Below, one piece after another: positions 34,470 to 43,671 of a DNA stretch of 64,000 bases. Positions within the stretch are counted from its first letter, which is position 1. Each line of letters starts with the position of its first letter. The translations under genes were made by a program, and so were the position numbers. The stretch covers positions 2,790,753 through 2,854,752 of the forward strand of contig NZ_LT896716.1 of NCBI RefSeq assembly GCF_900187405.1, written 5' to 3'. Source of the stretch: Geobacter sp. DSM 9736 (GTDB lineage Bacteria > Desulfobacterota > Desulfuromonadia > Geobacterales > Geobacteraceae). Below the pieces are notes generated by a model. The model did no database searches, was not told the origin of the DNA, and saw nothing but the letters and a program-made list of their open reading frames with translations.

Positions 34470-35060
34470 ATGAAAACGATAGCAACTGCCGCAGCGCTAC
34501 TTGCCCTCACTATTCCGGGGCTGGCTTCCGCCAGTTTGTGGAACATCGACCCTGACCACTCGAATATAGGCTTCCAGGTCAAGCATATGATGGTGGCGAA
34601 TGTTCGAGGTACTTTTGAGAAACCGGCAGGGACGCTGGAACTGAACGATAAGGACATTACCAAGTCAAAGGTACAGGTCACCATACCCACCGCCTCGATT
34701 AATACCAACGTGGCAAAGCGTGATGAACACCTCCGGAGCGCTGACTTCTTCGACGTGGAGAAGTACCCGACAATGACCTTCGTTTCTACAAAGGTGGCCA
34801 AGGCCGGGAATGACAAACTCAAGGTCACCGGCCTTCTGACGTTGCACGGCATCACGAAGGAGGTTGTGCTTCTCGTTGAAGGACCAACGAAAGAGAGCAG
34901 GGACCCGTGGGGGAACATCCGCCGTGGAGCAACAGCTACGACCAAGATCAACCGGAAAGATTTCGGGCTGGTATGGAATGCCGCACTTGAGACTGGCGGA
35001 GTTGCCGTAGGGGAAGAAGTGACCATCACGCTGGACATCTCACTCATAAGGAAAGTGTAA
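34470..35060 (+). CDS. YceI-family periplasmic lipid-binding protein
   Basis: 196 residues with a signal peptide (TIATAAALLALTIPGLASA), then WNIDPDHSNIGFQVKHMMVA, GTFEKPAGTLELNDKDITKS, SADFFDVEKYPTMTFVSTKV and a C-terminal beta strand. This is the complete YceI lipocalin-like barrel, which binds isoprenoid lipids such as ubiquinone precursors or octaprenyl chains in the periplasm. It follows marR by 68 bases and shares its operator motif. A GC-rich hairpin follows at 35078. Confidence 0.94.
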   Translation: MKTIATAAALLALTIPGLASASLWNIDPDHSNIGFQVKHMMVANVRGTFEKPAGTLELNDKDITKSKVQVTIPTASINTNVAKRDEHLRSADFFDVEKYPTMTFVSTKVAKAGNDKLKVTGLLTLHGITKEVVLLVEGPTKESRDPWGNIRRGATATTKINRKDFGLVWNAALETGGVAVGEEVTITLDISLIRKV

Positions 35061-35077
35061 CTGTATTATAGCCAAGG

Positions 35078-35108
35078 GCGGTGGAGAGGTGCACTTCTCC
35101 ACCGCTTT
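35078..35108 (+). terminator. Terminator-like hairpin after the YceI gene
   Basis: GCGGTGGAGA and TCTCCACCGC arms; only a short T-run follows. The rest of 35061-35285 shows no gene. Confidence 0.6.
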
Positions 35109-35285
35109 CAACTAGTGGGTCAGGTATCAAACGGAAGGACAGGTTGCCGAAAAGGGGATGGAGCGACGGAGACCGGTATTGGTGTTACAGCGAGAGAGAA
35201 AGCCGGGTAGACTTTCTATTTGGGGTGGTGTGTCAGCATCAGCAACTGGCTCCAAAATGGCACCTAATAGGCTGAACCCGGGGGA

Positions 35286-35876
35286 ATGATGTGCAAAATA
35301 GATCAACTAGAGGCAGCTCTGACGCAACGAGAAGTACGGATTGCAGCACCGATGGGCCGCGCACATGCAGCGGTTGCCCTGATGGTGACCGAAGGCGCCG
35401 ACGGCGACTTGAACGTTCTGCTTATAGAGCGCGCCACTAACGAGGATGATTTCTGGTCCGGTCAAATTGGATTGCCGGGAGGGAGAATGGAAACAAGCGA
35501 CAATAATTCCAAGCATACCGCTGAGCGGGAAGTCAGAGAGGAACTGGGGGTAGATCTTTCCTGCGCACGTCATCTTGGGCGTCTCAGCGACCTTGTTCCG
35601 GACGGCCTGAACATAATCATTTCCCCTTTCGTTTATGCAGTACCGGAGGATATGAACATGGCGCCGGACAGGGAAGAAGTGGCAGATATCTTATGGTTTC
35701 CGCTGGAGGAGCTAAAAAACCCGAGGCGCTGTTCAAACGTAATGTTCCATTCACACGGGAGGGTGAAAAAGTTCCCCTCCTTACTGATAAAGGATGAGAA
35801 AGAGCGTCACTTGTGGGGGATCACCTACCGGCTGCTGCGCAATCTGAACAAGATCATTCCAAAAGTCCTAATGTAA
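35286..35876 (+). CDS. Nudix hydrolase, CoA pyrophosphatase (NudL/YeaB-like)
   Basis: 196 residues with VLLIERATNEDDFWSGQIGLPGG, then the Nudix box end REVREELGV. The SGQIGLPGG block is the signature of the CoA pyrophosphatase branch, which cleaves coenzyme A to phosphopantetheine and ADP. The first Glu position of the box is shifted by extra residues, as is usual in this branch. Metal-dependent and cytoplasmic. It converges on the small gene ending at 35868, overlapping it by 9 bases. Confidence 0.88.
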   Translation: MMCKIDQLEAALTQREVRIAAPMGRAHAAVALMVTEGADGDLNVLLIERATNEDDFWSGQIGLPGGRMETSDNNSKHTAEREVREELGVDLSCARHLGRLSDLVPDGLNIIISPFVYAVPEDMNMAPDREEVADILWFPLEELKNPRRCSNVMFHSHGRVKKFPSLLIKDEKERHLWGITYRLLRNLNKIIPKVLM

Positions 35877-36131
35877 CTCCTCGAACCCTAACAGCTTCTC
35901 CAGTGTCTTTTGCAAGACGACATTATTAACCCCCATTCCAAGGTAGCCCGTTTGGCCGTAGGTATCATACATAATGACCTTTTCGACCAGCTCATTCAGT
36001 TCATTTTCCCGCCCCTCAAATTCTTTCTGCCGTAGCAAAATAGCTGAAATATCCCGCGCCAGGCAGTCCGGCAAATCCTGTTCGGCCTGTGCTGTTTCCA
36101 TTGCTTCCCGCAGACGATCGAAAACTGTCAT
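35868..36131 (-). CDS. Small protein, tandem paralog B beside cysteine desulfurase
   Basis: 87 residues and not a family I know. It shares a pattern with the gene just upstream: DLPxxLA, then a Glu-rich helix, then L-E-V-YD-Y-G and finally TL--L. GGAGGAATA precedes the ATG at 36131, which overlaps the stop of the upstream gene as TAATG. Predicted all-helical and cytoplasmic. Confidence 0.7.
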   Translation of the reverse strand: MTVFDRLREAMETAQAEQDLPDCLARDISAILLRQKEFEGRENELNELVEKVIMYDTYGQTGYLGMGVNNVVLQKTLEKLLGFEELH

Positions 36132-36379
36132 TATTCCTCCAGCCACCGTAATGTTCTGGCGATGTCCTCGTGGTCATATGCCCATTTGCAGCACCCGGCC
36201 TCGGCATACACATCATATTCCCTGACCTGCGCCAGAAGGATTTCAACCAGATACTCCTTTTCCTGAAACAGCTCCGGAGACCGGGCAACGGAGAGAACCG
36301 GGTCCGCAAGCCATTTCGGCAGATCGCCATGAAAGTACTGCAGCGTGGTAGCCTCTTCGAGTTCCTTGAACAGATCCAT
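36131..36379 (-). CDS. Small protein, tandem paralog A beside cysteine desulfurase
   Basis: 82 residues, helical: FKELEEATTLQYFHGDLPKW then EKEYLVEILLAQVREYDVYA and a C-terminal TLRWLEE. It is similar in layout to the following gene. AGGGAG precedes the ATG at 36379; the upstream TTG at 36385 is less likely. It starts 16 bases after the cysteine desulfurase stop. It has a Cys-Cys pair (AGCCKW) lacking in paralog B. Confidence 0.7.
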   Translation of the reverse strand: MDLFKELEEATTLQYFHGDLPKWLADPVLSVARSPELFQEKEYLVEILLAQVREYDVYAEAGCCKWAYDHEDIARTLRWLEE

Positions 36380-36395
36380 GATCAACTCCCTTTAG

Positions 36396-37526
36396 TCAGC
36401 GCAGTTTCTGTAACACCTCAACAACCGACTCCCAGTCGACATCGGGCGTCATATGGCACCAGGAAAGCCGCAGGGAACTCTCGACCTGTGAGGAAGATAG
36501 TCCCATAGCGTTCAGGACATGGCTCGGAGTACGGGTATGGGAGGTGCAGGCAGATGTGCTCGATACGGCAATCACGTTTTTCAGCGCACGTATCGCCTGA
36601 TCTGAAGAAATACCTGGAATGGAAACGTTGATGCAATGCGGCAGGGTCCAGGTTTCGTCACCGTTCTGCTCAGCACCAAGTGTGGCGAGCGCTTCACGTA
36701 CGTCATGCCGAAAGGCCTGGCACTTCGCTTGGCGCTCCCTGTTGTCCCGCAATGCCAATTTTGCCGCCTCTCCAAATCCCGCTATTAAAGGCACCGGTAG
36801 AGTCCCCGGTCTTAGCCCCTGCTCCTGCCCGCCCCCGAAGATAAGCGGCTGCAATGGGGGGAACCGGCCATCACGCTTCCTGACGATGAGCGCCCCAATT
36901 CCTTTGGGTCCATATATCTTGTGCCCGCTGACGGATATCATGTCGATGCGTCGGCTGGAGAGTCGATCAAGATCCTTTCCATACCCCTGTGCAGCATCGA
37001 CATGCCACAGCGCGTCATGCTCTTTGAGGAGGTCCGCGACTTCAACCAGCGGTTGCAGGACTCCGGTTTCGTTGTTGACATGCATGGTCGAAACAAGCAG
37101 CGTATCGGGCCGGAGAGCTTCGGCCAGCCGTTCCAGGCTGAAGCGTCCGTCGGGTAGGGCAGGCAGAAGCTCCACCTCGAATCCCTTGCGTGAAAGTTCC
37201 TCGAAAGGTTCAAGAACCGCCTTATGTTCGATGGCAGTCGTGATCACATGTCGCCGACCGCTGTTAAGTCCTGCGTCAATCAAACCAAGAATCGCCATAT
37301 TGTTGCTTTCAGTGGCGCCGCTGGAAAAGATGACTTCATCCGGCCGTGCCCCGACGACCTTTCCCACCAACATCCGCGCATGCTCCACGGCAGCACGGGC
37401 GAACAAGCCATAGTCGTGTATAGGGCTGGCGGCGTTACCGAAGTCCTTCTCAAGAAATCTCAGCACCAGAGAAGCCACGGATGGCTCGGCAGGCGTGGTC
37501 GCATTGCAATCCAGATAAACTGCCAT
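36396..37526 (-). CDS. Cysteine desulfurase, NifS/DndA-like
   Basis: 376 residues, PLP-dependent fold: VYLDCNATTPAEPSVASLVL, SSGATESNNMAILGL, the PLP lysine in SVSGHKIYGPKG and the active-site cysteine in STSACTSHTRTPSHVLNAMG. It removes sulfur from cysteine as a persulfide. The SACTSH loop and first residues look closer to DndA-type than to IscS, but no dndBCDE genes follow. Instead two small unknown proteins are cotranscribed and may be acceptors. GGAGGAGAGG lies just before the ATG at 37526. Confidence 0.9.
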   Translation of the reverse strand: MAVYLDCNATTPAEPSVASLVLRFLEKDFGNAASPIHDYGLFARAAVEHARMLVGKVVGARPDEVIFSSGATESNNMAILGLIDAGLNSGRRHVITTAIEHKAVLEPFEELSRKGFEVELLPALPDGRFSLERLAEALRPDTLLVSTMHVNNETGVLQPLVEVADLLKEHDALWHVDAAQGYGKDLDRLSSRRIDMISVSGHKIYGPKGIGALIVRKRDGRFPPLQPLIFGGGQEQGLRPGTLPVPLIAGFGEAAKLALRDNRERQAKCQAFRHDVREALATLGAEQNGDETWTLPHCINVSIPGISSDQAIRALKNVIAVSSTSACTSHTRTPSHVLNAMGLSSSQVESSLRLSWCHMTPDVDWESVVEVLQKLR

Positions 37527-37633
37527 CACCTCTCCTCCATAGTTTCGAGGCAACTATACCAGAGCAGCTTCAATATATAAAATATATTGTTTTTATTGCC
37601 TCTATCACTATTATAGATGGATAGGGGGTCGGA

Positions 37634-38548
37634 ATGGATCTGAAGCAATTGAACTTTTTCCTTGAAGTGGCAGATTCCGGAGGTTTCACCAAGGCGGCGG
37701 AAAAGCTTAACATAGCCCAATCCGCGCTCAGCATCGCCATCAAGAAGCTTGAGGAGGAACTGGAGGTTAAGCTCTTCGTCCGACGAGACCGAAAGGTCAC
37801 CCTCACCGCCGAAGGAGAATCTCTGGCGCTGAACGCAAAGGACATTTTCAAGGTAGTTGCCAGAGCACGGCAGGAAGTCGCAGACCTGAGGGGCCTTGTA
37901 AGGGGCGAGGTACGAGTCGGACTGACGCCAATGCTGAGCAGTTTCTTCTTTCCAAAGATTCTCTCGGCGTTCAAGCGGCGGTATCCGGCGCTACAGATAT
38001 CCATCTACGGTGACAGCGCATGGAACATTCAGCGGAAGATTGAATCCGGCGACATCGACATGGGCATCATCACCGGCAGGGTCCCGGACGGGCTCGATTC
38101 GCATCACATGCTTCGGGAAGAGGTGGTAGCGTGCGTGCATCGTTTTCATCCATTTGCCGTGAAGAAGAAGTGCAAGATTAGCGATTTGCTGGCCGAACCA
38201 CTGGTGCAGTTCAAAAAGGGTTATTATCTTCGGGAATTAATAGACGAAATCGCTGCCAGGGAAGGAATCCTCCCTGTAGTAATGGCGGAATCCAACCTTT
38301 TCTCTCTCGTCAGAAGCCTCGTGAAGGAGGAACTAGGGGTGGCATTCCTGCTGAAGATGGCCGTTGACAAAGATCCGGGCGTAGCGACTATTTCGTGCGA
38401 TCCGCCGCTCTTCCTGGACCTTGCAATAGCCTGGAAAAAAGATGTTCCCCTGTCACCGGCAAACAGGGCATTCGTAAATTTCCTGATCCAGGAAGTTGAT
38501 GACTATTACATGCTGACGCAGGCGGCAACAACGTTCCCACTGCCATGA
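37634..38548 (+). CDS. LysR-family transcriptional regulator
   Basis: 304 residues. The N-terminal helix-turn-helix (LKQLNFFLEVADSGGFTKAA, LNIAQSALSIAIKKLE) precedes a ligand-binding domain (GEVRVGLTPMLSSFFFPKIL). It is divergent from the cysteine desulfurase and convergent with the YahK-like dehydrogenase, so its target could be the desulfurase operon. The 107-base divergent spacer contains the A/T-rich ATATATAAAATATATT near 37573. Confidence 0.93.
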   Translation: MDLKQLNFFLEVADSGGFTKAAEKLNIAQSALSIAIKKLEEELEVKLFVRRDRKVTLTAEGESLALNAKDIFKVVARARQEVADLRGLVRGEVRVGLTPMLSSFFFPKILSAFKRRYPALQISIYGDSAWNIQRKIESGDIDMGIITGRVPDGLDSHHMLREEVVACVHRFHPFAVKKKCKISDLLAEPLVQFKKGYYLRELIDEIAAREGILPVVMAESNLFSLVRSLVKEELGVAFLLKMAVDKDPGVATISCDPPLFLDLAIAWKKDVPLSPANRAFVNFLIQEVDDYYMLTQAATTFPLP

Positions 38549-38590
38549 ACAGATAGCGGCTGAAGAGCTGTCTCTTAGACCCCTGTCCGG

Positions 38591-39655
38591 TTACTCGGCT
38601 TTGAGTGACGCCATATCGATGGAGAACCTGTACTTGACGTCCGATTTCGCCAGCCGCTCGTAGGCCTCATTCACCTTCTGGATCGGGATGACTTCTACGT
38701 CAGCGGTAATGTTGTGCTGACTGCAGAAATCCAGCATCTCCTGAGTCTCGGCAATGCCGCCGATGAGAGAGCCGGAAAGGCTGCGGCGCCCGAATATCAG
38801 TGCGAAGGCAGATACCGCCAGCGGTTTCTCCGGTGCGCCGACCAGCGTAATAGTACCGTCCCGGCCGAGCATTTTGATGTAGGCGTCGATGTCATGATCG
38901 GCGGCGATGGTGTCGAGGATGAAGTCGAAGCTCCAGGCATGCTTTTTCATATCTTCAGCGTTGGTCGAGATGATGACTTCATCGGCACCCAACCGAAGTG
39001 CGTCCTCCCTTTTCGCCGGCGAGGTGGTGAAGACGGCCACGTGGGCACCGAAGGCGCGGGCAAATTTCACCCCCATGTGACCCAGACCACCGAGACCGAC
39101 AATGCCTATTTTCTTACCCTCGATGTCCCCCCAGCGGCGGATGGGAGAGTAGGTAGTGATCCCGGCGCAGAGCAGAGGTGCGACACCGGCAGGATCAAGA
39201 TTGGCGGGAACACGCAATACGAAGTGTTCATCCACTACGATGCTCTCGGAGTACCCGCCATAGGTAACGCCACCGAGGTCTTTGTCCGGCCCACCGTAGG
39301 TTAGAACCTGCTTCGGACATAATTGTTCAAGGCCTTCCCGGCAATTCGGGCAGGTCCGGTCCGAATCGACGAGGCAGCCGACGCCTGCCAGGTCGCCGGG
39401 CTTGAACTTCGTGACTGCGGAACCGACCTTTGTGACCCGTCCTACGATCTCGTGTCCCGGCACGCAGGGGTAGACGGTGGGCATGACGCTGTGCCATTCG
39501 TCGCGGGCATAGTGGAGATCGGAGTGGCAGATGCCGCAGAAGAGAATTTCGATCTGGACGTCCCTCTCCTTCGTATCCCTGCGGGGGATGGTGAGAGGGG
39601 CAAGCCCCGATGTGGCACCGGCAGCGGCGTAAGCTTTGATGTTGTACATACGCAT
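38591..39655 (-). CDS. Zinc-dependent alcohol dehydrogenase, YahK/CAD type
   Basis: 354 residues. The catalytic zinc site is CGICHSDLHYARDEW with PGHEIVG. The structural zinc lies in DSDRTCPNCREGLEQLC. The NADP site is GIVGLGGLGHMGVKFARAFG. This is the broad-specificity aldehyde reductase branch (YahK, cinnamyl alcohol dehydrogenase-like), normally NADPH dependent. AAAGGAG lies 4 bases before the ATG at 39655. Confidence 0.92.
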   Translation of the reverse strand: MRMYNIKAYAAAGATSGLAPLTIPRRDTKERDVQIEILFCGICHSDLHYARDEWHSVMPTVYPCVPGHEIVGRVTKVGSAVTKFKPGDLAGVGCLVDSDRTCPNCREGLEQLCPKQVLTYGGPDKDLGGVTYGGYSESIVVDEHFVLRVPANLDPAGVAPLLCAGITTYSPIRRWGDIEGKKIGIVGLGGLGHMGVKFARAFGAHVAVFTTSPAKREDALRLGADEVIISTNAEDMKKHAWSFDFILDTIAADHDIDAYIKMLGRDGTITLVGAPEKPLAVSAFALIFGRRSLSGSLIGGIAETQEMLDFCSQHNITADVEVIPIQKVNEAYERLAKSDVKYRFSIDMASLKAE

Positions 39656-39893
39656 GCTCTCCTTTTCCTGTTCTGAAATAAGGCCCTTCGTTTGTCAGTT
39701 TTCTCCGTGTGACGATATCCACTACAGCGGGCTGTGCGACGGCGTCGTGCCAGAGCTATCTGAGCCGGAGTGGCATCTTTTGCGCTGCCATTTACCGAGC
39801 ATGTTCCTAAAGTATATCGTATCGATGAAGTGCAAGTGGTGCAGGATCACCAGAAGTAGGGATTCATTTGTGAATTAAGACGTTTCAAAATCA
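39656..39893. other. Spacer upstream of the YahK-like gene
   Basis: About 240 bases with no convincing gene. A short open frame reading EHVPKVYRIDEVQVVQDHQK near 39790-39860 is too short and has no ribosome site, so it is not called. Confidence 0.4.
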
Positions 39894-39928
39894 AAAGGCA
39901 CCTACAAGATTCTTGCAGATGCCTTTTT
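39894..39928. terminator. Bidirectional terminator downstream of the sensor kinase
   Basis: AAAGGCA-CT-CAAG and CTTG-AG-TGCCTTT arms, with TTTTT on the plus side and TTTTGATTTT on the minus side. It ends the hybrid kinase gene on the minus strand. The hairpin resembles the one behind the tRNA fragment at 33751. Confidence 0.75.
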
Positions 39929-39970
39929 CGGTTGTGCAACCTCCTGATGACGGCAAATCTGGCGCCGCCA

Positions 39971-42502
39971 TCACCCTCCACAGAACCGGATAATAACCTC
40001 CTGCAACTGCGAAAATTTGAGCGGCTTCGACAGATAGCCATCCATCCCCGCCTCAAGAAACCGCTCCTCATCTCCTGCCATGGCATAAGCTGTCAGAGCG
40101 ACCATCGGAACCTTAACTTCCGGATTGCGTTCACGGAACATTCTTGCCGCGGTTAATCCATCCATTTCCGGCATCTGGATGTCCATAAGCACTAGATCGA
40201 ACCTTTCTGCGGCAAGTGCCGCCAAAGCCTCGCGACCATTTTGCACAACACGAGCGGTGTGGCCAAGCCGTTTCAGCATCTCCAGTACAAGCTTCTGGTT
40301 GATCAGGTTGTCCTCGGCTACCAGAATGTGACACGGAACGCATGCGACAGATTCCGCTTGTCCGGCATCCACCCGACCTGCACGGGAAGCTGTAGGAATT
40401 CTGCACGTAACCGTACAGATAAAGGAGCTTCCTTCTCCCAGTGTGCTGGTGACGGAAATGGTTCCTCCCATCATCTCCGCAAGGCTGCGTGAGACGGCGA
40501 GTCCGAGACCGGTCCCCCCGAACCTGCGGGTCGTGGAAAAATCCTCCTGCATGAAAGGCTCGAATATCCTGTCCAGATTTTCACGAGCTATGCCGACTCC
40601 CGTGTCTGTCACCTGCAGCGACAGGAGAATAGTTTCCTCGCCAAGCGGCACAGCGTCCATTTTGACAGTGACAGATCCCTCGGCAGTGAACTTCAATGCG
40701 TTGCCGATGAGGTTCACGGCGATCTGCCTGATCCGGGTAACATCCCCGAGCAGCCAGTCAGGCACCGACGGTGAACGTTCGATCGTGACATTGGTGGTCG
40801 AAGGTTGCGAGACGGAAAACATCTTGCCGAGCTGGATGAGCAGATCCGCCGTCGAAAACGGGGCTTCTTCCAGTTCCACTTTACCGGCGTCGATCTTCGA
40901 CAGGTCTAGAATGTCGTTGATGATGGCAAGAAGAGATGAGCCTGACGAAGAAATCATTTCAGCATATTCCAGCTGCTTCTCGTTCAATCCCGATTCCGCG
41001 AGCAGCTCCGCAAACCCTATAATGCCGTTCATCGGAGTGCGGATCTCATGGCTCATGTTGGCGAGAAACGCGGCCTTTGCCTTGTTGGCAGATTCCGCGG
41101 CTGTCTTTGCTAGGCTCAGCTCCTCGATCATCTGAAATCTGTCTGTAACGTCACGAAGAAGTTCGAGGCACCCGGCAATATTGCCCGCTGCATCACGCAC
41201 CGGCGATACCGTCCCCTCAATCTGAACTGTTCTGCCGTCAATATTCCAGGTCCTGTGCGTGTGGTGGATACGGCCGTCATTAAAGGTTTCGTCCAACGTA
41301 CAGTCTACACACCTGGAAGTGCGGTGCTCATAAAGTTCGTAGCAGTGGCGCCCTGCAGCATCACCGAAAATCTCCTGCAGCGGCCTGTTCTGAAAGACGA
41401 TGCGGTAATCGGCATCTATTATCCTGAGACCGTCTTCTATGGCGGAAATTATCGCCCCGTTCTTCGCCCGTTCCGCTTCCACCCCTTCCAGGGCCTCCTG
41501 AAGTGCTGCCGCGGTTTTCTTGTGACTCGCCGCCTCCAGCTTCAGGGACTCATTGAGTGACTGAAGTTCATTTGTTCGCTGTGTGACCCGGCTCTCCAGC
41601 TCATTCCAGCTTCTGCATAGGCTGGCAGACATGGCGTTAAAGGCCAGGGCCGTTTCCCGAAGCTCCCTTCCCGAAGGGACCGGGATCTCCTCCCCCAGGT
41701 GCCTCTCGTCGCCGGACACGAGAACCGCCTGCGTCCGCAGCCGTTCAAGGGGGCGCAGAACCAGTCGGCGGACGAGCAGGTAGTTGATGCCGAATAGCGT
41801 GAAGAGGATGCTGAGAATGATAAGGGAGAGCTGAAGAGCGAACCGGTCGGCATGCCGCAGGGGGGAAGCCAGAGGGACCCGTATCGATATAGCGGAGACC
41901 ACCTGCCCCTCATGCCTGCCGAAACTCCGGGTGCCGCCGTACCGGCTGACGAGACCCGACGGCGCCTGCTCGGGCCTGTTGTGGCATACCAGGCAGTTCC
42001 TCTCCATCGTCTCGCCGCGATGCATGATGGTGAAGTAGGGCTTTCCGTCGAAGACACGGATCCCCCTCGTCATCATCAGGCTGCCGTCCCGGTTCAGGCT
42101 CTCGATGAAGGCACGTTCCTCCGCGTCCGCCTCATTGGAGGGGCTCCGCGCGTTGATGGCGCATTCCTTGTAATAGTAGCCGCTCTTGCTGATCTTTTGA
42201 TAGAGGCTGTCGATGGAGCGGACCGCAAATGTGGAGGACATCCATGTCGGGTCAAAAAAGTCTTCGTTGGGGTTCTGCTTGAGAAGGTGCATGACCTGCG
42301 GCTTGAGATGATCCGCGAAGTACCGGTGAATGGCAAGGTTTCTCTCCAGGAGAAGCCGGCCTTGTTGTAGCGCCTCGTCCAGGGCCTGTCTGCGCTCTAC
42401 CTGCTGGACGGTGAGAAAAACTGCGGCTGCCGCAATCACGAAGAGGATTGCATTAGCATAGAGCAGGGTGCGTGCAATCGGTTGCTTTTCCAACAGACGC
42501 AT
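39971..42502 (-). CDS. Hybrid sensor histidine kinase with periplasmic c-heme Tll0287/DUF3365 domain
   Basis: 843 residues. A transmembrane helix (TLLYANAILFVIAAAAVFLTV) leads to a periplasmic DUF3365-like sensor about 45-250 with one heme motif (CLVCHNRP). A second helix and HAMP (LVRRLVLRPLERLRT) follow, then a PAS domain about 390-500, HisKA (ANMSHEIRTPMNGIIGFAEL), an ATPase domain (DTGVGIARENLDRIFEPF, FGGTGLGLAV) and a C-terminal receiver with Asp in LVLMDIQMPEMDG. The heme implies redox or gas sensing. GGAGG precedes the ATG at 42502. It is divergent from a free-standing protein with the same sensor fold. Confidence 0.93.
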   Translation of the reverse strand: MRLLEKQPIARTLLYANAILFVIAAAAVFLTVQQVERRQALDEALQQGRLLLERNLAIHRYFADHLKPQVMHLLKQNPNEDFFDPTWMSSTFAVRSIDSLYQKISKSGYYYKECAINARSPSNEADAEERAFIESLNRDGSLMMTRGIRVFDGKPYFTIMHRGETMERNCLVCHNRPEQAPSGLVSRYGGTRSFGRHEGQVVSAISIRVPLASPLRHADRFALQLSLIILSILFTLFGINYLLVRRLVLRPLERLRTQAVLVSGDERHLGEEIPVPSGRELRETALAFNAMSASLCRSWNELESRVTQRTNELQSLNESLKLEAASHKKTAAALQEALEGVEAERAKNGAIISAIEDGLRIIDADYRIVFQNRPLQEIFGDAAGRHCYELYEHRTSRCVDCTLDETFNDGRIHHTHRTWNIDGRTVQIEGTVSPVRDAAGNIAGCLELLRDVTDRFQMIEELSLAKTAAESANKAKAAFLANMSHEIRTPMNGIIGFAELLAESGLNEKQLEYAEMISSSGSSLLAIINDILDLSKIDAGKVELEEAPFSTADLLIQLGKMFSVSQPSTTNVTIERSPSVPDWLLGDVTRIRQIAVNLIGNALKFTAEGSVTVKMDAVPLGEETILLSLQVTDTGVGIARENLDRIFEPFMQEDFSTTRRFGGTGLGLAVSRSLAEMMGGTISVTSTLGEGSSFICTVTCRIPTASRAGRVDAGQAESVACVPCHILVAEDNLINQKLVLEMLKRLGHTARVVQNGREALAALAAERFDLVLMDIQMPEMDGLTAARMFRERNPEVKVPMVALTAYAMAGDEERFLEAGMDGYLSKPLKFSQLQEVIIRFCGG

Positions 42503-42698
42503 GAAATCCTCCAAGCTGGACCTGAGCAAGCTCTTTCTTCTATCGGCACGATCCGGTAGAAGTTCTGAATTTTCAGCGGCAGCCGTACCCTGGCTGTACG
42601 CGGGCACTAATAAAAGGGGGGGCACAGTTGCCCGGTAGGGAACTAAAGAATTGCCACTACACCTCCGAAAAGAAGTCAAAAATCATGAGGAGGTTGAC

Positions 42699-43433
42699 AT
42701 GGTAAGGAAATTTTTGTGGTCGGTCGGCGTCATCGCAATCGGTGCCGGGCTTTTCTTCACAACGACCGGCGTTCTCAGGGCAGGAGAGCGTGAAGAGTCT
42801 ATCTCTACAGCTGTAGTGGAGTACCTGATAGCCGGCAGGGGAGTGATTGCCCGAAACCAGCCTCTTATAAATGACGCCTCCAAGGGCAACAAAGGGTTCA
42901 CTGCGGAAGTCTACGAAAACCAACTCAAGGCCGACTTCTTCAAGCGGACGGGAATTGACATTACCGCACTGACGGCAAGCGATCCTTTCAACAAGGCACT
43001 GCTGGACGTCCATAACTCGGCAAAAGAGGTAGTGACTGCCGCTCAGTCACAGATCAATGAACCCAACAAAGGGTTCAAGGGGTTCAACCCTGCAGTTTTC
43101 GGTGCCCGTGTAGGTGCAAATCTCTCAAATCGTTCAGGCATACAGTTGAAGCAGACAAGCATTAAATTCAGGGGTGACTACAACAGGCCGGATGAATTCG
43201 AAACAGCAGTTCTAAAAGGCTTCGAAGGAAAAAAGGATCCTTCCCATTATGAGGAAGTCACTGTTGCAGGAAGGAAATTCGCCCGCTATATGGTGCCGGT
43301 CTACATCGAGAAGTCATGCCTGACATGCCACGGCGATCCCGCAGGAAGCCTCGACATCTCCGGAAGAGTGAAAGAGGGTTACAGGGAAGGTGACCTCCGC
43401 GGAGCCATAAGCGTTATGATTCCTTTCGATTAA
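42699..43433 (+). CDS. Exported monoheme DUF3365 (Tll0287-like) protein
   Basis: 244 residues with a signal peptide or anchor (FLWSVGVIAIGAGLFFTTTG). The mature part has the Tll0287-like domain with tandem similar blocks (NQPLINDASKGNKGFTAEVY and EPNKGFKGFNPAVFGARVG), then one heme motif (SCLTCHGDP) and LRGAISVMIPF. It is a periplasmic heme protein. The same domain is the sensor of the divergent histidine kinase, so the two may compete for a ligand or interact. GAGGAGG lies 6 bases upstream of the ATG. Confidence 0.88.
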   Translation: MVRKFLWSVGVIAIGAGLFFTTTGVLRAGEREESISTAVVEYLIAGRGVIARNQPLINDASKGNKGFTAEVYENQLKADFFKRTGIDITALTASDPFNKALLDVHNSAKEVVTAAQSQINEPNKGFKGFNPAVFGARVGANLSNRSGIQLKQTSIKFRGDYNRPDEFETAVLKGFEGKKDPSHYEEVTVAGRKFARYMVPVYIEKSCLTCHGDPAGSLDISGRVKEGYREGDLRGAISVMIPFD

Positions 43434-43470
43434 TTTCTGTTCGGATTTACCCGCAAGCCGTTTTCTGTCG

Positions 43471-43500
43471 AGGCCGTTTCCGCAAGGGGCGGCCTTTATT
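43471..43500 (+). terminator. Terminator after the DUF3365 gene
   Basis: AGGCCG-CC and GG-CGGCCT arms followed by TTATTATAT, 38 bases after the stop. Confidence 0.6.
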
Positions 43501-43671
43501 ATATCAGCCCCACCGACACTCACTCGCCATACCATCATTAACCAAATGTTTTAAACTAGTTAGTCTTGCATCCTCGAAACCGACCTTTAGACTTTACGTA
43601 AAGCCAACGGGAAACTTGATGGCAAAAGAGCGGTCCTCTATTCAACCAGCTCATCCAAAGGAGCGCAGGCA

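Noticed and set aside
36396-37526. Complete DNA phosphorothioation (dnd) system
   Set aside because: Only a DndA-like desulfurase is seen; no dndB, C, D or E candidates are adjacent.
39780-39870. Short peptide frame ending VQVVQDHQK as a recombinase remnant
   Set aside because: No catalytic recombinase motif, no ribosome site, too short to judge.
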